A stretch of DNA of 64,000 bases, from the NCBI GenBank assembly GCA_917880885.1, contig OU862922.1, positions 24,242,627 through 24,306,626 of the forward strand, in the 5' to 3' direction. Below are positions 1 through 10,262 of the stretch, piece after piece. The notes under the pieces are model-generated. The model saw only the letters and a list, made by a program, of their open reading frames with translations, was not told where the DNA came from and did no database searches. Positions within the stretch are counted from its first letter, which is position 1, and each line of letters starts with the position of its first letter. The position numbers were made by a program, and so were the translations under genes. Source of the DNA: Limnephilus marmoratus (lineage: Eukaryota; Arthropoda; Insecta; Trichoptera; Limnephilidae).

Positions 1-209
1 GGTCTTCCTCAACTAGTCTCTCCCGATCCGGCCTGCCACGCAGTTGGTGGCAGACGCATACGCCGCCAACATCCGGACAAACCTCACCCCATGAACCCGG
101 GCATCCCTACTAATTTATCAAACGCAACGAACCACTCGGGGTGACATATGGCAGTGGCAATCCAATAAATGGTTCCCGGGGTGGCGGTACCCATACCCGC
201 CTCCCAAAA
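1..209 (-). repeat. F1 SINE-like repeat, copy a (cut by window edge)
   Basis: This is the 5' half of a dispersed repeat, called F1 here, that occurs at least ten times in the window. On the minus strand the family starts GGGAGGCGGGTA, runs through a block reading like GGATAACCAACACCTCTGCC, and ends elsewhere in a stem-loop plus poly-A. Here only the 5' half is present because the window starts inside the element. I see no coding capacity. Open frames in several copies are by-products of GC-rich repeat sequence. Confidence 0.8.
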
Positions 210-604
210 TGGTAATGGCAACAATAATCCAAAAATGAGTTAAACATGTCATTTTCTCGGTTTTTTTTTCTCTTTCGATCTGCGTCGTCGAAATATTTCT
301 AAGAAAATAATTACAATATCTACAATTTTTATATATACAAATAATTTAAAACTTAAAAAATATTAAGTATTCTGAAAGATCTACTCAATGTTATTTTATA
401 ATAAAAAAATCATAATTATAGGTCTACAAAAACCGGAGATATAATTTTTTGAAAAAATTAAAAATTTCTTTTCGCTCTTCTGAACAATTAATATTTTGCC
501 CTTTACAGCATTTCAAATTTACGTTATCGATATGGTTGTGAATTTTTTTTTTAAAACACACTTTTATGTTTTAATCTAATCATAATACTGATTTTGACTG
601 CAAT

Positions 605-865
605 TTTGATGGGTACGGCTCTCGGCTACAAATTCGAAGGAAAAGGGTTCGATATATTTTTTAAATTTAATTAGTTTGTGTCATACCTCAAATAATTCAT
701 TCAAAATAATACCTAAATATATTTGCATCACATTCCGGAGTGAATAATGCTCTCAGTACCGCCCTGGTGAATGACCACCATTCAGAAATCCGTGTTTGAT
801 GACCAGATCTGAATTGCCAGGTACTTTCCTCACAACTCTCTTCCCCTCTTTGCCGAACTTGGAAA
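605..865 (+). repeat. Degenerate tRNA-derived SINE (SINE A), copy 1
   Basis: The body from about 727 (ATTCCGGAGTG, ACCGCCCTGG, GACCACCATTCAGAA, GACCAGATCTGAAT) matches the SINE copies at 20.5 and 53.6 kb. Upstream, a worn tRNA-like head (GGCTCTCGGCT, then GGGTTCGAT as a B-box remnant) aligns in order with the head of the 20.5 kb copy. The head is too decayed to call alone. Confidence 0.5.
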
Positions 866-1017
866 AATCATTTTCCTTTATACCTACACTCAAATACTGT
901 CTCATTTCATTGAGCACCATGATGATATTCAATATCTCAGGATTTTGCTTAGATTGTTTTCATAATAAACTAGCTGGTACCCGGCATGCGTTGCTATGCC
1001 ATTTAATTAAGAAATTA

Positions 1018-1325
1018 TTTCTCCCTGCGTGTCCTTTCCCATTCGTCCCATTCCTCTCCCGCATCCTCTTCCCCTCTCGCATTTCCACTCCGCCTCCTCC
1101 ACCTTCCCTCTCCCCACGACACTCCCCCCTTCACCCGTCCCGCAAACCCACCTACCGAGTTCCCTTCCCCTCTTAGGTTCACCCCCCTCCCTGGTTACCT
1201 CCCCCCCTCCCGCGTTGCATAAATTAATTCCCGGTACATTTAGTTTTCAAATAGCTCGCGTACCACCTATCGCAATTTTTTTATACAAACTTCATAAAGC
1301 CAGAGCTCACCAGTAGTTTTATTCA
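1018..1325 (-). repeat. G-rich Helitron-like repeat, copy 1
   Basis: Read on the minus strand this holds GGTGAGCTCTGGC, ATAAAAAAATTGC, a GAGCT motif, GTACCGGGA and then a long G/A-rich tract. The order is the same as at 62.77-63.13 kb. The plus-strand open frames here are pyrimidine-rich artefacts of the G-rich tract. Assignment to Helitrons is tentative and rests on the similar upstream block in the second copy. Confidence 0.45.
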
Positions 1326-2904
1326 AACCTTCTCCTGACAATAACGAATACAACAAAAAAAGAATTATCCTATTTGGTGCAGTCGTTCTGAAGTTATGCG
1401 CGTACATACATTTCGGCGATTCCTTTTTCATTTATATTGATAGAAGATACATAGATGGATAGATTTCGTCCATTTTTAAGCATTCGATAAAAAAAATAGT
1501 CTCTGTGCTTTAGGTGTATAATGTACCTAGTAAGAAAAAAGAAGGATCCATATTTAAAGTACGAAACTAATTATAACATACAACCTAATTAAGTATCGTG
1601 GCTCCCTTATCAGGCACGAGAAAACCTCTTTTCTTATAAGGTATACTTGACCAATGATGACCTTAAATATAATATTTTATAAAATATATATGTATAAATG
1701 TAACATGTACTCTATATATTACACTAAATAAAGTAAAAAAAAATATATAATGCTTAAGACGCCAATATACCCTAAAATATATTCAGAATCTTGACGACGT
1801 AAGTAAAGAAGTCGTGTATACAAATTGCGACTCGCGACCCGTGTATTGGACGGAACCACTGTCGAATTTGCCCCATCAAAGAAAAGAAGAAGAAGAAAAA
1901 TAATGTGGAAATCTTAACGACGCCGACGTAAGTTAAGAAAGCGTGTAAACAAATATACGCCGCGGCATGGCGTTTTGGACGAACGTACGGTCGAAGTCAC
2001 CCTAGCAGACCTGGAGATTGGACCTTTCCGCCGAGTTCGCTTTAATTAATTCTGAAGAACGTGTTTCAAATGTTTAAAATGTATCCTCCCGAAGTTATTA
2101 ATTCATCGTCTAGAAAAATAAAATCTAGTGCTTACCGCTATCTTTTTAGTTGAAAAAAAAACGGAGTATAAAGTTTTAAAATCGTTTTACTTAAAGTATA
2201 TTACTGGTAAGGTACTGTTTTTATTAATATAAAATATAAATAACTCGCATCCCAATAAAAAAGTTATTATCGTTACGAATTCGCCGGAAATGTTTAAAAT
2301 GTGAGTTTTGAGCAAACAAAAATTAAAATTAAAATATACAATAAATTGTAAAGTTTTTTTTGGTTTCAGTGTTATTTTTGTTTAAAAAAAGTGGTAAAAT
2401 TGAAAGGAAAAAATAAGTTTGTATTTTCCATTATTTCAACTTTAAAACTTCCTCTGTAACTCTTTCGTCGAAGTTCTAAAAATGTTTCTTTTGCGCTGAC
2501 CGCCCCGGTCGATCGCATAATCGATCCGCACAACAATGTACTCGTAGTAAAATAGGAGAATGTCCACAAAAAACTTCCGTGGTTTCTGAACACAGTACAC
2601 TGGATGATTTGTGGGATGTGACTCCAGCAAATACTGGACAGGATATTATGCAAATATCTTATTCTATTCAACCATGACTTATTCCTCAACTATTTATTTA
2701 TCGTCACACGTATTAAAATACCAAACAATACAATGTAAACTTATTAAGTAGGTATCTACTTTTGAATATTTTAAGAATTTTACAACTTTTTTTCTAACAG
2801 AGGTGGATAGAGAAGGCGAAGAGAATGTGCCTTAGTAGAATCGTATCAAATTCTTCATTTTTCACTTCTTCAAACACAGCAAACTTATTTTGTGGCACCA
2901 TTTT
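1326..2904. other. AT-rich stretch, nothing assigned
   Basis: About 1.6 kb of AT-rich DNA. Short open frames exist (for example 2372-2689, minus) but show no motif, no signal peptide and no splice context I would support. Two related blocks near 1795-1840 and 1915-1975 (each GTAAGT..AGTCGTGTA or GTAAGTTAAGAAAGCGTGTA followed by GGACG) look like a weak local duplication. Confidence 0.4.
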
Positions 2905-2957
2905 TATTCAAAATTAATAGAATACTTAATTTTAACCACGTTTCTTATTTAAAAAAA

Positions 2958-2997
2958 CCATCATGTTTCATAAGTAATGCTTACTTCATCAGGATTT
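2958..2997 (-). ncRNA. Hammerhead-like motif, PLE-1 (cleavage site altered)
   Basis: On the minus strand: CTGATGA (2992-2986), stem II AAGTAA / TTACTT with a GCA loop, then GAAAC (2969-2965) and ATG. Stem I can form from AAATC and GGTTT with one G-U pair. The expected GTH before the cleavage point reads GAT, so the copy is probably inactive. The 53.9 kb sister copy keeps GTC there but has lost the conserved G of CTGANGA. Confidence 0.55.
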
Positions 2998-3017
2998 ACT
3001 CAAAACTAATTAAAACA

Positions 3018-3197
3018 GTTTACGACATCAAAGCCATAGCAGGTGGTACATGGACAAGAGTAGCTAATGATAGAGAGAAATAGCGACAGTTGGAGGAGGC
3101 CTTTGTCAACTAGTGACATGATAAGCGTTATAAATGTGAAAAGTTTATTATAAATAATGTAATGTAATTTACTGCCTGAATAAAGGCCATTATCATT
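3018..3197 (+). mobile_element. 5'-truncated LINE tail with target duplication
   Basis: A 180-bp insert flanked by ATTAAAACA on both sides (3009-3017 and 3198-3206), a 9-bp target duplication. It encodes the last residues of a LINE reverse transcriptase (AGGTWTRVANDREK, stop, RQLEEAFVN; the stop replaces an expected W) and ends in a TCATTATTA-type tail. The sister Penelope copy at 53.9 kb lacks the insert at this point, which supports the insertion. Confidence 0.65.
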
Positions 3198-3354
3198 ATT
3201 AAAACAATAGACTTAAGGGTGTCAATGGAAAGGTGGGAGTGGAAAGAGGGGTAAATGGCATAATTTACAAAGGGAACAAGTTTATTAAAAGATCATAATT
3301 TTTTATTTTTTATTATTTATAATGTTTAAATTCATATTTACGCTATATTTCTAA

Positions 3355-3455
3355 TTTCTTTAAATGAATTCCATTGAAATTACAATGTAGCAACTCAATT
3401 CCATTTTTGATGTCAAAAGATTGATTCTTCTGAAATAAATGATTGGCAAACTCCT
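3355..3455 (-). pseudogene. Penelope GIY-YIG endonuclease, C-terminal remnant
   Basis: The minus strand reads through without stops as FANHLFQKNQSFD followed by IELLHCN and HLKKLE. The pattern FA-HL---N-SFD matches the region after the catalytic core in Penelope-type GIY-YIG endonucleases. The sister copy at 54.1 kb keeps the same order in degraded form (FINHLLETSHTFDF). The core itself (YIG, R) is missing here because the TTAA element at 3470 begins just upstream. Confidence 0.55.
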
Positions 3456-3469
3456 AGAACTATTATTGT

Positions 3470-4364
3470 TTAAGGGCGTTTAACCAGCCAGTGGCCGAAA
3501 ATCCACATTTCCAATGAGAAAGATTAATTATTCTCCGTACCAGCTTTTTAAAATTATAACTCGATATCGATTTTATTTCATTCCAAATTTGCTTTAATTC
3601 TTATATCGTTATCATATTATCTTCTCACCTTTGTTTCATGCATTTATAATCATATTTACCTGCTTTTCTTATTTATTTTTTCTCTTTAAATATTTTTTAT
3701 ATTATGTATTATAACCCTTATGGAATGTGTGGGATTGCACTATTCTCCCCACATACCGGAATAAACATTTATTATATTATTATTATAATATATACCTTCA
3801 TCCAAGAATGCTGAAAGGCGTGATGATAAACCTATTAAAATTATGTACTTTTTGTAATTATTTTTTTATCATAAGTATTTATAATTTTTCAATAATGTCT
3901 AAGCAAAATAAATGTGCAAAAAAAATTGAAATATATTAATTAGTATGACCGTAAATACATAGACACAAGAGAGAAATTTTTATCATAAATAAGTGTTATT
4001 TATGACGAAAATAAATAAGGGATATTTTTTTATATGATTTTATTTGAACTAAAATTAAATTTTGAAACATGCGTTTAGTAAATAACGAATTGATTTACTA
4101 TAATGTATGATTACATGATATGAAATATGTCTTGTAAAATAAGATTTTTCGTTTAAAAATTTAACAAATCTGCCAACTACCTATGGTATAACCTTATTAT
4201 ACTAAAAATAAACATTTTTTCTCAAAATTTAAAACATGCGTTTACTAGATAAAAGAACTATCTTTCGAAATCAATTTATAATTTTTTGTGGAAAAGTGTC
4301 AATATGTCTAAAATTTGATTTTAAAATGACATATTTCCGGTTTTCTCTGGTTATAATCTCTAAA
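3470..4364. mobile_element. TTAA-type MITE, copy A (decayed)
   Basis: Starts directly after TTAA (3470-3473) with GGGCGTTTAACCAGCC and ends near CTCTGGTTATAATCTC. It aligns along its length with copy B at 22.0-22.7 kb, including TGCTGAAAGGCGTGATGATAA and ATTTTTTGTGGAAAAG blocks. Relative to copy B it holds about 190 extra bases (3602-3795) ending in an AATAAACATTTATTATA run, which looks like an inserted LINE 3' end. It has no coding capacity. A TTAA target and short imperfect terminal repeats suggest mobilisation by a piggyBac-type transposase. Confidence 0.65.
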
Positions 4365-4369
4365 ATATT

Positions 4370-4465
4370 TCTTATTAAACTTGTTCCCTTCGTAAATTAT
4401 GTCCTATTACCCCCTATCCCTTCCCACTCCCTCCTAACAATTTTAAACAATAAATGTCGTTAAAA
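4370..4465 (+). repeat. Inverted copy of PLE-1 untranslated region
   Basis: The reverse complement of this stretch matches 3207-3310: both carry GGGAGTGG/GGGAGTGGGAAG, a GGGGTAA block, CATAATTTAC and AAGGGAACAAGTTTA in order. The two arms flank the TTAA element, so Penelope sequence lies in opposite orientations on its two sides. Confidence 0.55.
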
Positions 4466-4644
4466 CTAAGTATTCTATTAATTTTGACTCTTCATGTTTT
4501 ATTTGTTTCCAGTTATCTAAGTACTCCACCACTGCGGTGATCACCGAATTCATAAATGCAAAATTTCAACGCTGTTTTCCCCGAAGAAAAGCTCATCACA
4601 GAAAATAATTCGATGGCCCATTGAATTCCTAATTCGAATTATTC

Positions 4645-5141
4645 GGGAGGCGGGTATAGGTAAGGCCGTTCTGGAAATCATTTATTGAAGACCAACACCT
4701 CTGCCATAGGTCACCCCAAGTGGATCGCTACATTGGTGACATACCTGGGATTTTTTTATTTATTTATCTATAATAAAATATATTTACAATGGTTTGATTT
4801 GTATGCCTGTCTCACTAGGGTATACCTGTGTCGGATTATAAGGTTTGTCTAGGCCTTGGTGGCGGGTACATCTTCGCGGCGGGTTGGACCGGTAGAGACT
4901 GATTGAGAGAGACCTTTTGACCTCTCCAGCAGGACTATCTCTACCCATCGCCTTGTTCCGCAGTGGGAGAGATTCGCACGTCCATTATTCCTGGAACCAT
5001 TGGCCCTCTGTTTTATTCCCAGAACTTCCTCTCCCACCCTTTTCTTAAAAAGGCCCTCTACACACCATTTACAAAGATGACACACGCCCTGAGGTAAATT
5101 ATTTTCCTAAGGACCTCCTGTGTGGAGCTAGCGCAAACAAA
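4645..5141 (+). repeat. F1 SINE-like repeat, copy b
   Basis: Runs from GGGAGGCGGGTAT through CACCTCTGCCATAGGTCACC and the pyrimidine-rich middle to the 3' stem-loop (CTCTACACACC with CTGTGTGGAG) and GAGCTAGCG. It is interrupted at about 4750-4840 by an antisense LINE 3' end. Confidence 0.8.
4750..4840 (-). mobile_element. LINE 3' end inside F1 copy b
   Basis: On the minus strand this is the hairpin-bearing LINE 3' end (ACACAGGTATACCCTAGTGAGACAGG) followed by an AATAAATAAA-type tail, the same layout as the 3' ends at 21.4, 39.0 and 39.3 kb. It replaces the F1 sequence between CCTGGG and AGGTTTGTCTAGG. Confidence 0.6.
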
Positions 5142-5199
5142 ATCGACAATTTATTTTCTTTCGAACGAGTAATATCGAACTGTATAACTTTGGATACGT

Positions 5200-5420
5200 T
5201 TTTAGATTTTCACGGCCAAAAGTATTTTCGTTATTGGTTTTTGGGGTGTTATGCCGTGTTGCGCTACCTCCATCTTTAGCCAACGTGTCGGACAGCGTTG
5301 CAGTGTCCGTCATCAGGGCAGATCCGACACATCTACCGGATCTCATATGAAAACGTTTGCTAAAGAACGAGGTAGCGTAACATGGCAAAACACCCCAAAA
5401 AGAAATAACGAAAATATATA
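5200..5420. mobile_element. Inverted pair of Penelope-like hammerhead ends (family PLE-2)
   Basis: The left arm (from TATTTTCGTTATTGG at 5220 through GTGTTGCGCTACC to a hammerhead-like core at 5286-5316, minus) is mirrored by the right arm (CGTTTGCTAAAGAACGAGG, then AACACCCCAAAAA and AATAACGAAAATA). The left core has CTGATGA and a perfect GGACA/TGTCC stem, but GACAC in place of GAAAC, so it is probably dead. Only the flank of a second, lost core remains on the right. The same family recurs at 25.3, 26.0, 32.9 and 58.9 kb. Confidence 0.6.
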
Positions 5421-6544
5421 ACTTTGGTTTAATGATAACGAGTTATTGAATATATGTGTATTTTTCAACTGTTTGTGTGAAGAATTCACACACGCAATAA
5501 AGTATGCACTAAAGTACCTACCTGTAATACAATATTTTATCTGAAAATTATTCTAATTGTCATTTTTAAAATTGGAACTAACGAGTCAAGAGTATTCCAT
5601 TATTTGTCATGGTTCTATGCTAGAAAACCGAATATTCGCAAATTGCTCAACTAAAAAAAAACTTTGCAGAAAAACAATGAACGGTAGAATTCTAGAAAAT
5701 AAATATATATTATTTCTTGTCTCTGCTGTCATAAAAAATGACTAATTGACAGGATTGCAGGAAGTCACAGGGTAATTCATTACATTAGTAAGAAGATGGT
5801 GAACTCAACGTGAGAGTCGAGCACTGAGGATCGGAATGCGGGATTTTCTACTATTATTATCTTCAACTGAGTAGGTGTTACGCGATTCCATGACATGTGT
5901 CTCAAACAAAGCTCATATTATTATCGTATAATGATTTATTATTGTTAGAAAACCTTTTAAATATTGTACGTGTCCAGGTGAACACCTACATAATTATTAT
6001 TTTAAACTTTATCAAACCGAAGTAGGTGTTTTGCTCTCGACAGGCCAAGATGCCAAACATGACGTCCGTAACCATGGGGGTCGGCTGATGACCCCATTTT
6101 TTTTTTTCTAAACTTTTAAACCAAAGAAAACACTTTTTCTTTTTTTGATATATATTTTTTTTTGTTATTTATGTTTTTGCAGGGAATATTACCTACCTAT
6201 ATTTGACAAAATATTTTTTCCTGCGATCAACGATTTTTTCACATTTTTTTTTTAAATGGCATATTATGTATTAATCCTTTGCGCAGGAATACCTAAAATA
6301 CTAAAAATATATTTCATGTTTTTAAGTAGATATAAGAAGGATAGTTATTTTGGGGTCTACCTTCGGCCCCAGTTGGCTGCGGGAGAGTTAATAGATTTTC
6401 ATGAACATGTATATAATTTTTAAATTATTATTATTTTTGAAGAGAAACTTATTTAGCACCGTTGTGATTTGAAACTCGACGAAAAGAAAATTAGTGACCC
6501 TAAAATGAGACAAACACATACATCTATAGGATTTAACCTGCGAG
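5421..6544. other. AT-rich stretch with one GC-rich hairpin pair
   Basis: No gene is supported. At 6075-6095 GGGGTCGGCTGATGACCCC forms a hairpin, and at 6353-6382 another GC patch (GGGGTCTACC, then GGCCCC) lies 260 bases away with AT-rich DNA between. The two may be ends of an old element, but no target duplication is visible. Confidence 0.35.
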
Positions 6545-6682
6545 AGAAAGAGATAGTTTAATCGGTCTGTGCTTCGTAGCCTATCAGTTTCCTTTTTGTG
6601 CGGTGCTTCGTAGCCTTTCCACTCATGTCAATTTTAGTTTTCTAATTGTTTCACTTCTACCGCGTGTGAATTGCACACTCTG
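6545..6682 (+). repeat. Unclassified repeat, copy 1
   Basis: Matches the reverse complement of 32495-32580: TTTTAGTTTTCT, TTCACTTCTACCGCGTG and GAATTGCA-ACTCTG occur in the same order. Internally GTGCTTCGTAGCCT occurs twice (about 6569 and 6603). The repeat ends exactly where the poly-T of F1 copy c begins. Confidence 0.5.
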
Positions 6683-7098
6683 TTTTTTTTACATTAACTC
6701 CACACAGGAGACTTTGAATTTTCCTCGGGGCCTATGTCATCTTTGAGGATGCTGTGTGGAGGGTCTTTTTAGGGAAAGGAAGTTCTAGGAAGGAAAAATG
6801 TATGAGTGGTGGGTAGGAATCTGATGGTCAATGTGTCAGGAGTGACGGACGTATGAATCCATCCCTCCTACTGCGGTACAAGGCGATAGGTCGAGAGATT
6901 GCGCCTGAAGATGTTAAAAGGTCACCCTCAACCCAACTTTCCCGATTCGCGCAAGAACTAGACAAACCTCATCACATGAACCCGGACATCCCTGCTAAGT
7001 CACCAAACGTAGTTATCCACTTTGGGTGACCTATGGCAGGGTTTTGGTTATCCAATAAATGGTGCCCGGGGCGGAGTATCCGTACCCGCCTACCAAAA
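6683..7098 (-). repeat. F1 SINE-like repeat, copy c
   Basis: Full-length minus-strand copy. The poly-T at 6683 is the poly-A tail; next come the 3' stem-loop (CTCCACACAG and CTGTGTGGAG), the middle, and the 5' end CGGGTACGGATACTCC. The pairing arms of the stem-loop are intact. Confidence 0.85.
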
Positions 7099-8379
7099 TA
7101 AATTGTTTCATTTTTGAAGTGTACGCATTTATAAATTATAAAACAAAAGCTTGATATGGATCGTGAAATTTTTTTACCAAATTAATGTTAGGGATAGGAA
7201 ATAATGAAGTGAAGTAAAATAAATAAATGTTTAATGATATTTATTAGATGCTTAAAAATATTGTTTCTTTGAATGCGCATTTAAAAATCATGGAAACAAA
7301 ACAACGGAAGCTTAAGACAAGTAAATATATGAATTTTAACTGAAATATAAAAAGAGGTCGCAGAATTTTAAGGGAAGTCATTTATACGAGCATTTTTTTC
7401 GTTACCAATTTTTTCAGTAGTTATCAACTTAACCACACATGTACAAGATAGTATGCTATCTTTCGACAGATTTTAATATCGATATCATTGATTATTTTAA
7501 ATAATTTAAGTATTAAAAAAAAATTATTTGAAAAAAACACATGTAATAATTCTTCCTAAAGCTTAGCTTCTTTTTAGGGATCGGTTTAATCTTTTGTTTG
7601 AAGGGCAAATAGTTTATATTTTTTATTATTATTCAGAAGGACTTAACTATCAAAAGTAATTCTGAGTGGTCATAAAACAACAATTTATGAACACAGATTT
7701 TCCTCAGGTAGGTACCTACTTTCAGTAGCTTAGTCAAAGTTGTTCGGTCCGAAAGAATTATTAACACCTGCTAAAATATAATATTTATCGTATAAGTTGT
7801 GAAACCAAATGACATCATTTTTGGTGTGAATGCTCGATTTATGATTACTGTATGTAAGTACCAACTTAATAATCAAACCCGATCGATAATAAACATAACA
7901 TATCACGCTTTGAGGATGAAAAATTGAAAAATGAGTTATACATCCCTACATCATAAATAATGTTGCCAGAAAAAATATTTATGTCTCTAAAAAAATAATA
8001 ATTGTAGTTTATAATTTATAATATATTGTGGGCCAACCTGCAAAGGTAGAACGGGACAAATTAAAGGTAGGTACCTACTACCTACCTGTTAATTTAATAC
8101 GACCACTCGTAGGTGTATAGATATACGTATTTATGCACAAATTTGCAAGTGAATGATTGAATATAATTGCATTGCATTCTTCACGCACAGTTAAGCAACA
8201 AAACAAAGGCAATCATCACTACAATTAATATCATCAAGTCTTTCTTTAAAAGCTCATAATAAAGAATAACGATCAATTACAGAGTCCTCCAGGCAGCGGA
8301 GTCCATAAGCATAAAGGAGGTGAAGAACATAAAGAAATTCCACAGCTCAAATAATGTATGAAATATCTTCCTACCTTAG
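7099..8379. other. AT-rich stretch, nothing assigned
   Basis: No coding region, RNA gene or recognisable element. Short runs of TAGGTACCTAC (7707, 8070) are of a kind common in moth and butterfly genomes. Confidence 0.35.
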
Positions 8380-8545
8380 TTCCCGGGCTGAGTCAAGTAG
8401 ACCGCATTCCTAAGGGTCTCTGAAGGGGCTTCACGGGCCAACGTTCCATACACTGCACTGCCACTGTCGCAATCTCAACAAATGACTACCCTAGAGTTAC
8501 CGACGTAACAACCGACCAACTCAGCGCAACTATTCTTTTATACGA
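8380..8545 (-). promoter_or_regulatory. Candidate TATA promoter and non-coding first exon
   Basis: On the minus strand a TATAAAAGA box (8543-8535) is followed about 25-30 bases on by GTTGGTCGGTTG as a possible start site, then a GC-rich stretch to AACTAAG at 8387, where GTAGGAAG could be a splice donor. The stretch is clearly richer in GC than its flanks. A short upstream frame (MERWPVKPLQ) ends before the donor, so any main coding region would start in a later exon. This rests on consensus motifs only. Confidence 0.3.
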
Positions 8546-9469
8546 CTTGCTTTTCTTCAGCGCTCTCGAAGCCCGCACAGCACTTTTATTTAAAAGCACA
8601 CAATTCCAAGTTATTGTTGATTTTTAAATTTAAGTAATTACGTTGTATTTTAATATTGCACACTTTGTTAAGATGAATTGTATTATTGTCAAGAGCTTTG
8701 TACAGTTATTTTTCTAGTGGGAAGCTTTTTCAGGTGACTTTTCTGACAACTGTTTCAAGATGGTGTTCAATGACCTCTACAATAATTTGAGATAACGTTG
8801 CGTCAGTCAGGTTATCTTTTTGGATGTTTTTTTTTTATAAAATGCACGCCTGAAGCTACTCAACAGCTATATCGTGTGCTAAAAACCCCGGTTGACGGTT
8901 TGGGCCTGTGTAAATAATCCGTATTTGCCAATCAGAGTCAGATCTTCTGATAAGCTTGCAACATGCCAGAGACTATGCAGTCTGCCTGGAGGAATTGCCT
9001 GATGAAGCACGTCTTCATAATCGAGGGAATACAAGTACGTTTTAGGTACTTATTGCGGCGAAGTATGACAGACATACTTCACGTACACAGTTACAGAAAT
9101 AACCGACGGGGCACCAGTTTTTATCACTCGACACTCTCCGACTCTCTCTTTCTTGACGTTTTCTCGGCTATCTTCTCCATCCGGAGAGACAGACACACAC
9201 TACAAACACATACAAACACAGACACAACGTCGACCAGCAGTCACATTCCAATAAGAGTTCCCAATATTGGCGGAGAAATTTCTTCCCGTGACATTTCAAC
9301 AACGAACCTCGATTCGCATAGAAACAGATCACCGATCAATGAGAACACAAACGTTTTGTATGTTATTATTTAGTTTTGCAATAGAATTTCGCCGTGTCTT
9401 TGTGGTGTTTTGGAACAGCAGGTAGTTGACAAATAGTAAAGTGATACCGACGGTAGGGCAAGACACAAG

Positions 9470-9620
9470 ATGGCGGCGGTGCGACGCGCCGAGCTGTGTT
9501 GCCTTAGCGGATTCCGCGGCTTGACTGTGCAAGAGAGGCGCCATTGCAGGCGAGCCCGGACTGCCGTTGTACGCCTTCAGCACACCACTTCAAACCAAGA
9601 TGGCCGCACTTCATTAGCAG
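9470..9620 (+). CDS. Candidate first coding exon, mitochondrial-leader-like
   Basis: An ATG in the context AAGATGGCGGC opens a 50-codon frame (MAAVRRAELCCLSGF, then a long Arg-rich, acid-poor stretch ending QDGRTSLAG) that runs to AGCAG followed by the donor GTATGT at 9621. The exon is 151 bases and leaves phase 1. Richness in Arg, Ala, Ser and near absence of acidic residues over the first 40 residues resembles a mitochondrial targeting peptide. The GC-rich block stands out from AT-rich flanks, and AAGATGGCGGC is a common motif at animal start sites. I do not recognise the protein and cannot place later exons. The frame could be chance in a GC-rich promoter. Confidence 0.35.
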
Positions 9621-9631
9621 GTATGTACATA

Positions 9632-9660
9632 ATTTATATATATATATATATATATTTTTT
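9632..9660. repeat. (TA)n microsatellite
   Basis: About ten TA units followed by a T run, just downstream of the candidate splice donor. Confidence 0.9.
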
Positions 9661-10184
9661 AAATATTAATCAAGATTTACGCAAAGGTAAATACGATATC
9701 CAGCTATCACTTTATAACTATACCTGATAATATCAATATTATCTTAATTTTTTTTTCAAATTTTCTTTCTCAGCTGGCTATTTTTTCGGTTTTCATCTTT
9801 GATTTTAAAGACCGTCCAAAATACTTCTGGAGGATTACGGACTGACCGCCGTCAAACGATAATATTTTAATAAAACGCAACCAAGTAGAAAGATCTATAC
9901 TACCGTATGGGATCTTCATAAAGATTGAGAAAGTTTTATTTTATTTATACTAAGTACCTACTTTTTGCTATAAAAATAATGTACATATTCGTACAGCCGC
10001 ACTGTAGCCCTAGGCACCCCAACTCGATGTCGTGTTTTTCGAAAAACCCAGTTTTCCAAGCGCAGTTTTTCTCTTCCTTGAGAATTATTTAAATAATTTT
10101 GTCATTTTCGAAACTACCCAGAATCTTTAATAATGTTATAGGATGAGACACGAAGCGAAAGAAATATTCTGTTTATCTCGTTTA

Positions 10185-10262
10185 TAAAAATGATCTAACA
10201 AAAATATTTCATGACTATCTTACTTTTTGCTGATGACCTCAAAATTTTTAGAATTATTCAAA
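10185..10262 (+). pseudogene. LINE reverse transcriptase fragment (motif C)
   Basis: In one frame NDLTKIFHD, then after a one-base shift ILLFADDLKIFRIIQNTS. The order matches FINDVTSIFTD and ILLFADDMKIYKII of the LINE at 48.8-51.6 kb, so this is a short relic of a related element holding the catalytic ADD box. Nothing further of the polymerase is visible on either side. Confidence 0.65.

Larger units (their letters stand above)
2905..3470 (-). mobile_element. Penelope-like element 3' fragment (family PLE-1)
   Basis: On the minus strand this fragment reads: the C-terminal end of a GIY-YIG-type endonuclease (about 3455-3355), a 3' untranslated region, then a hammerhead-like motif (2997-2958). 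The same order occurs at 53.88-54.26 kb, and the two copies align with TTTGTAGTT/AATTAAAACA-type anchors on each side. A LINE tail (3018-3197) was later inserted between the hammerhead and the untranslated region. The upstream (5') side is cut by a TTAA-type element at 3470. Penelope-like elements are retroelements with reverse transcriptase plus GIY-YIG endonuclease and hammerheads in their terminal repeats. No reverse transcriptase part is seen here. Confidence 0.65.

Noticed and set aside
1029..1316. Pro/Ser-rich open frame near 1.1 kb
   Set aside because: It lies in the pyrimidine-rich strand of a dispersed G-rich repeat that also occurs at 63 kb.
8990..9040. Hammerhead motif starting at CCTGATGAAGCACG
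   Set aside because: No GAAA box and no pairing stem II follow.
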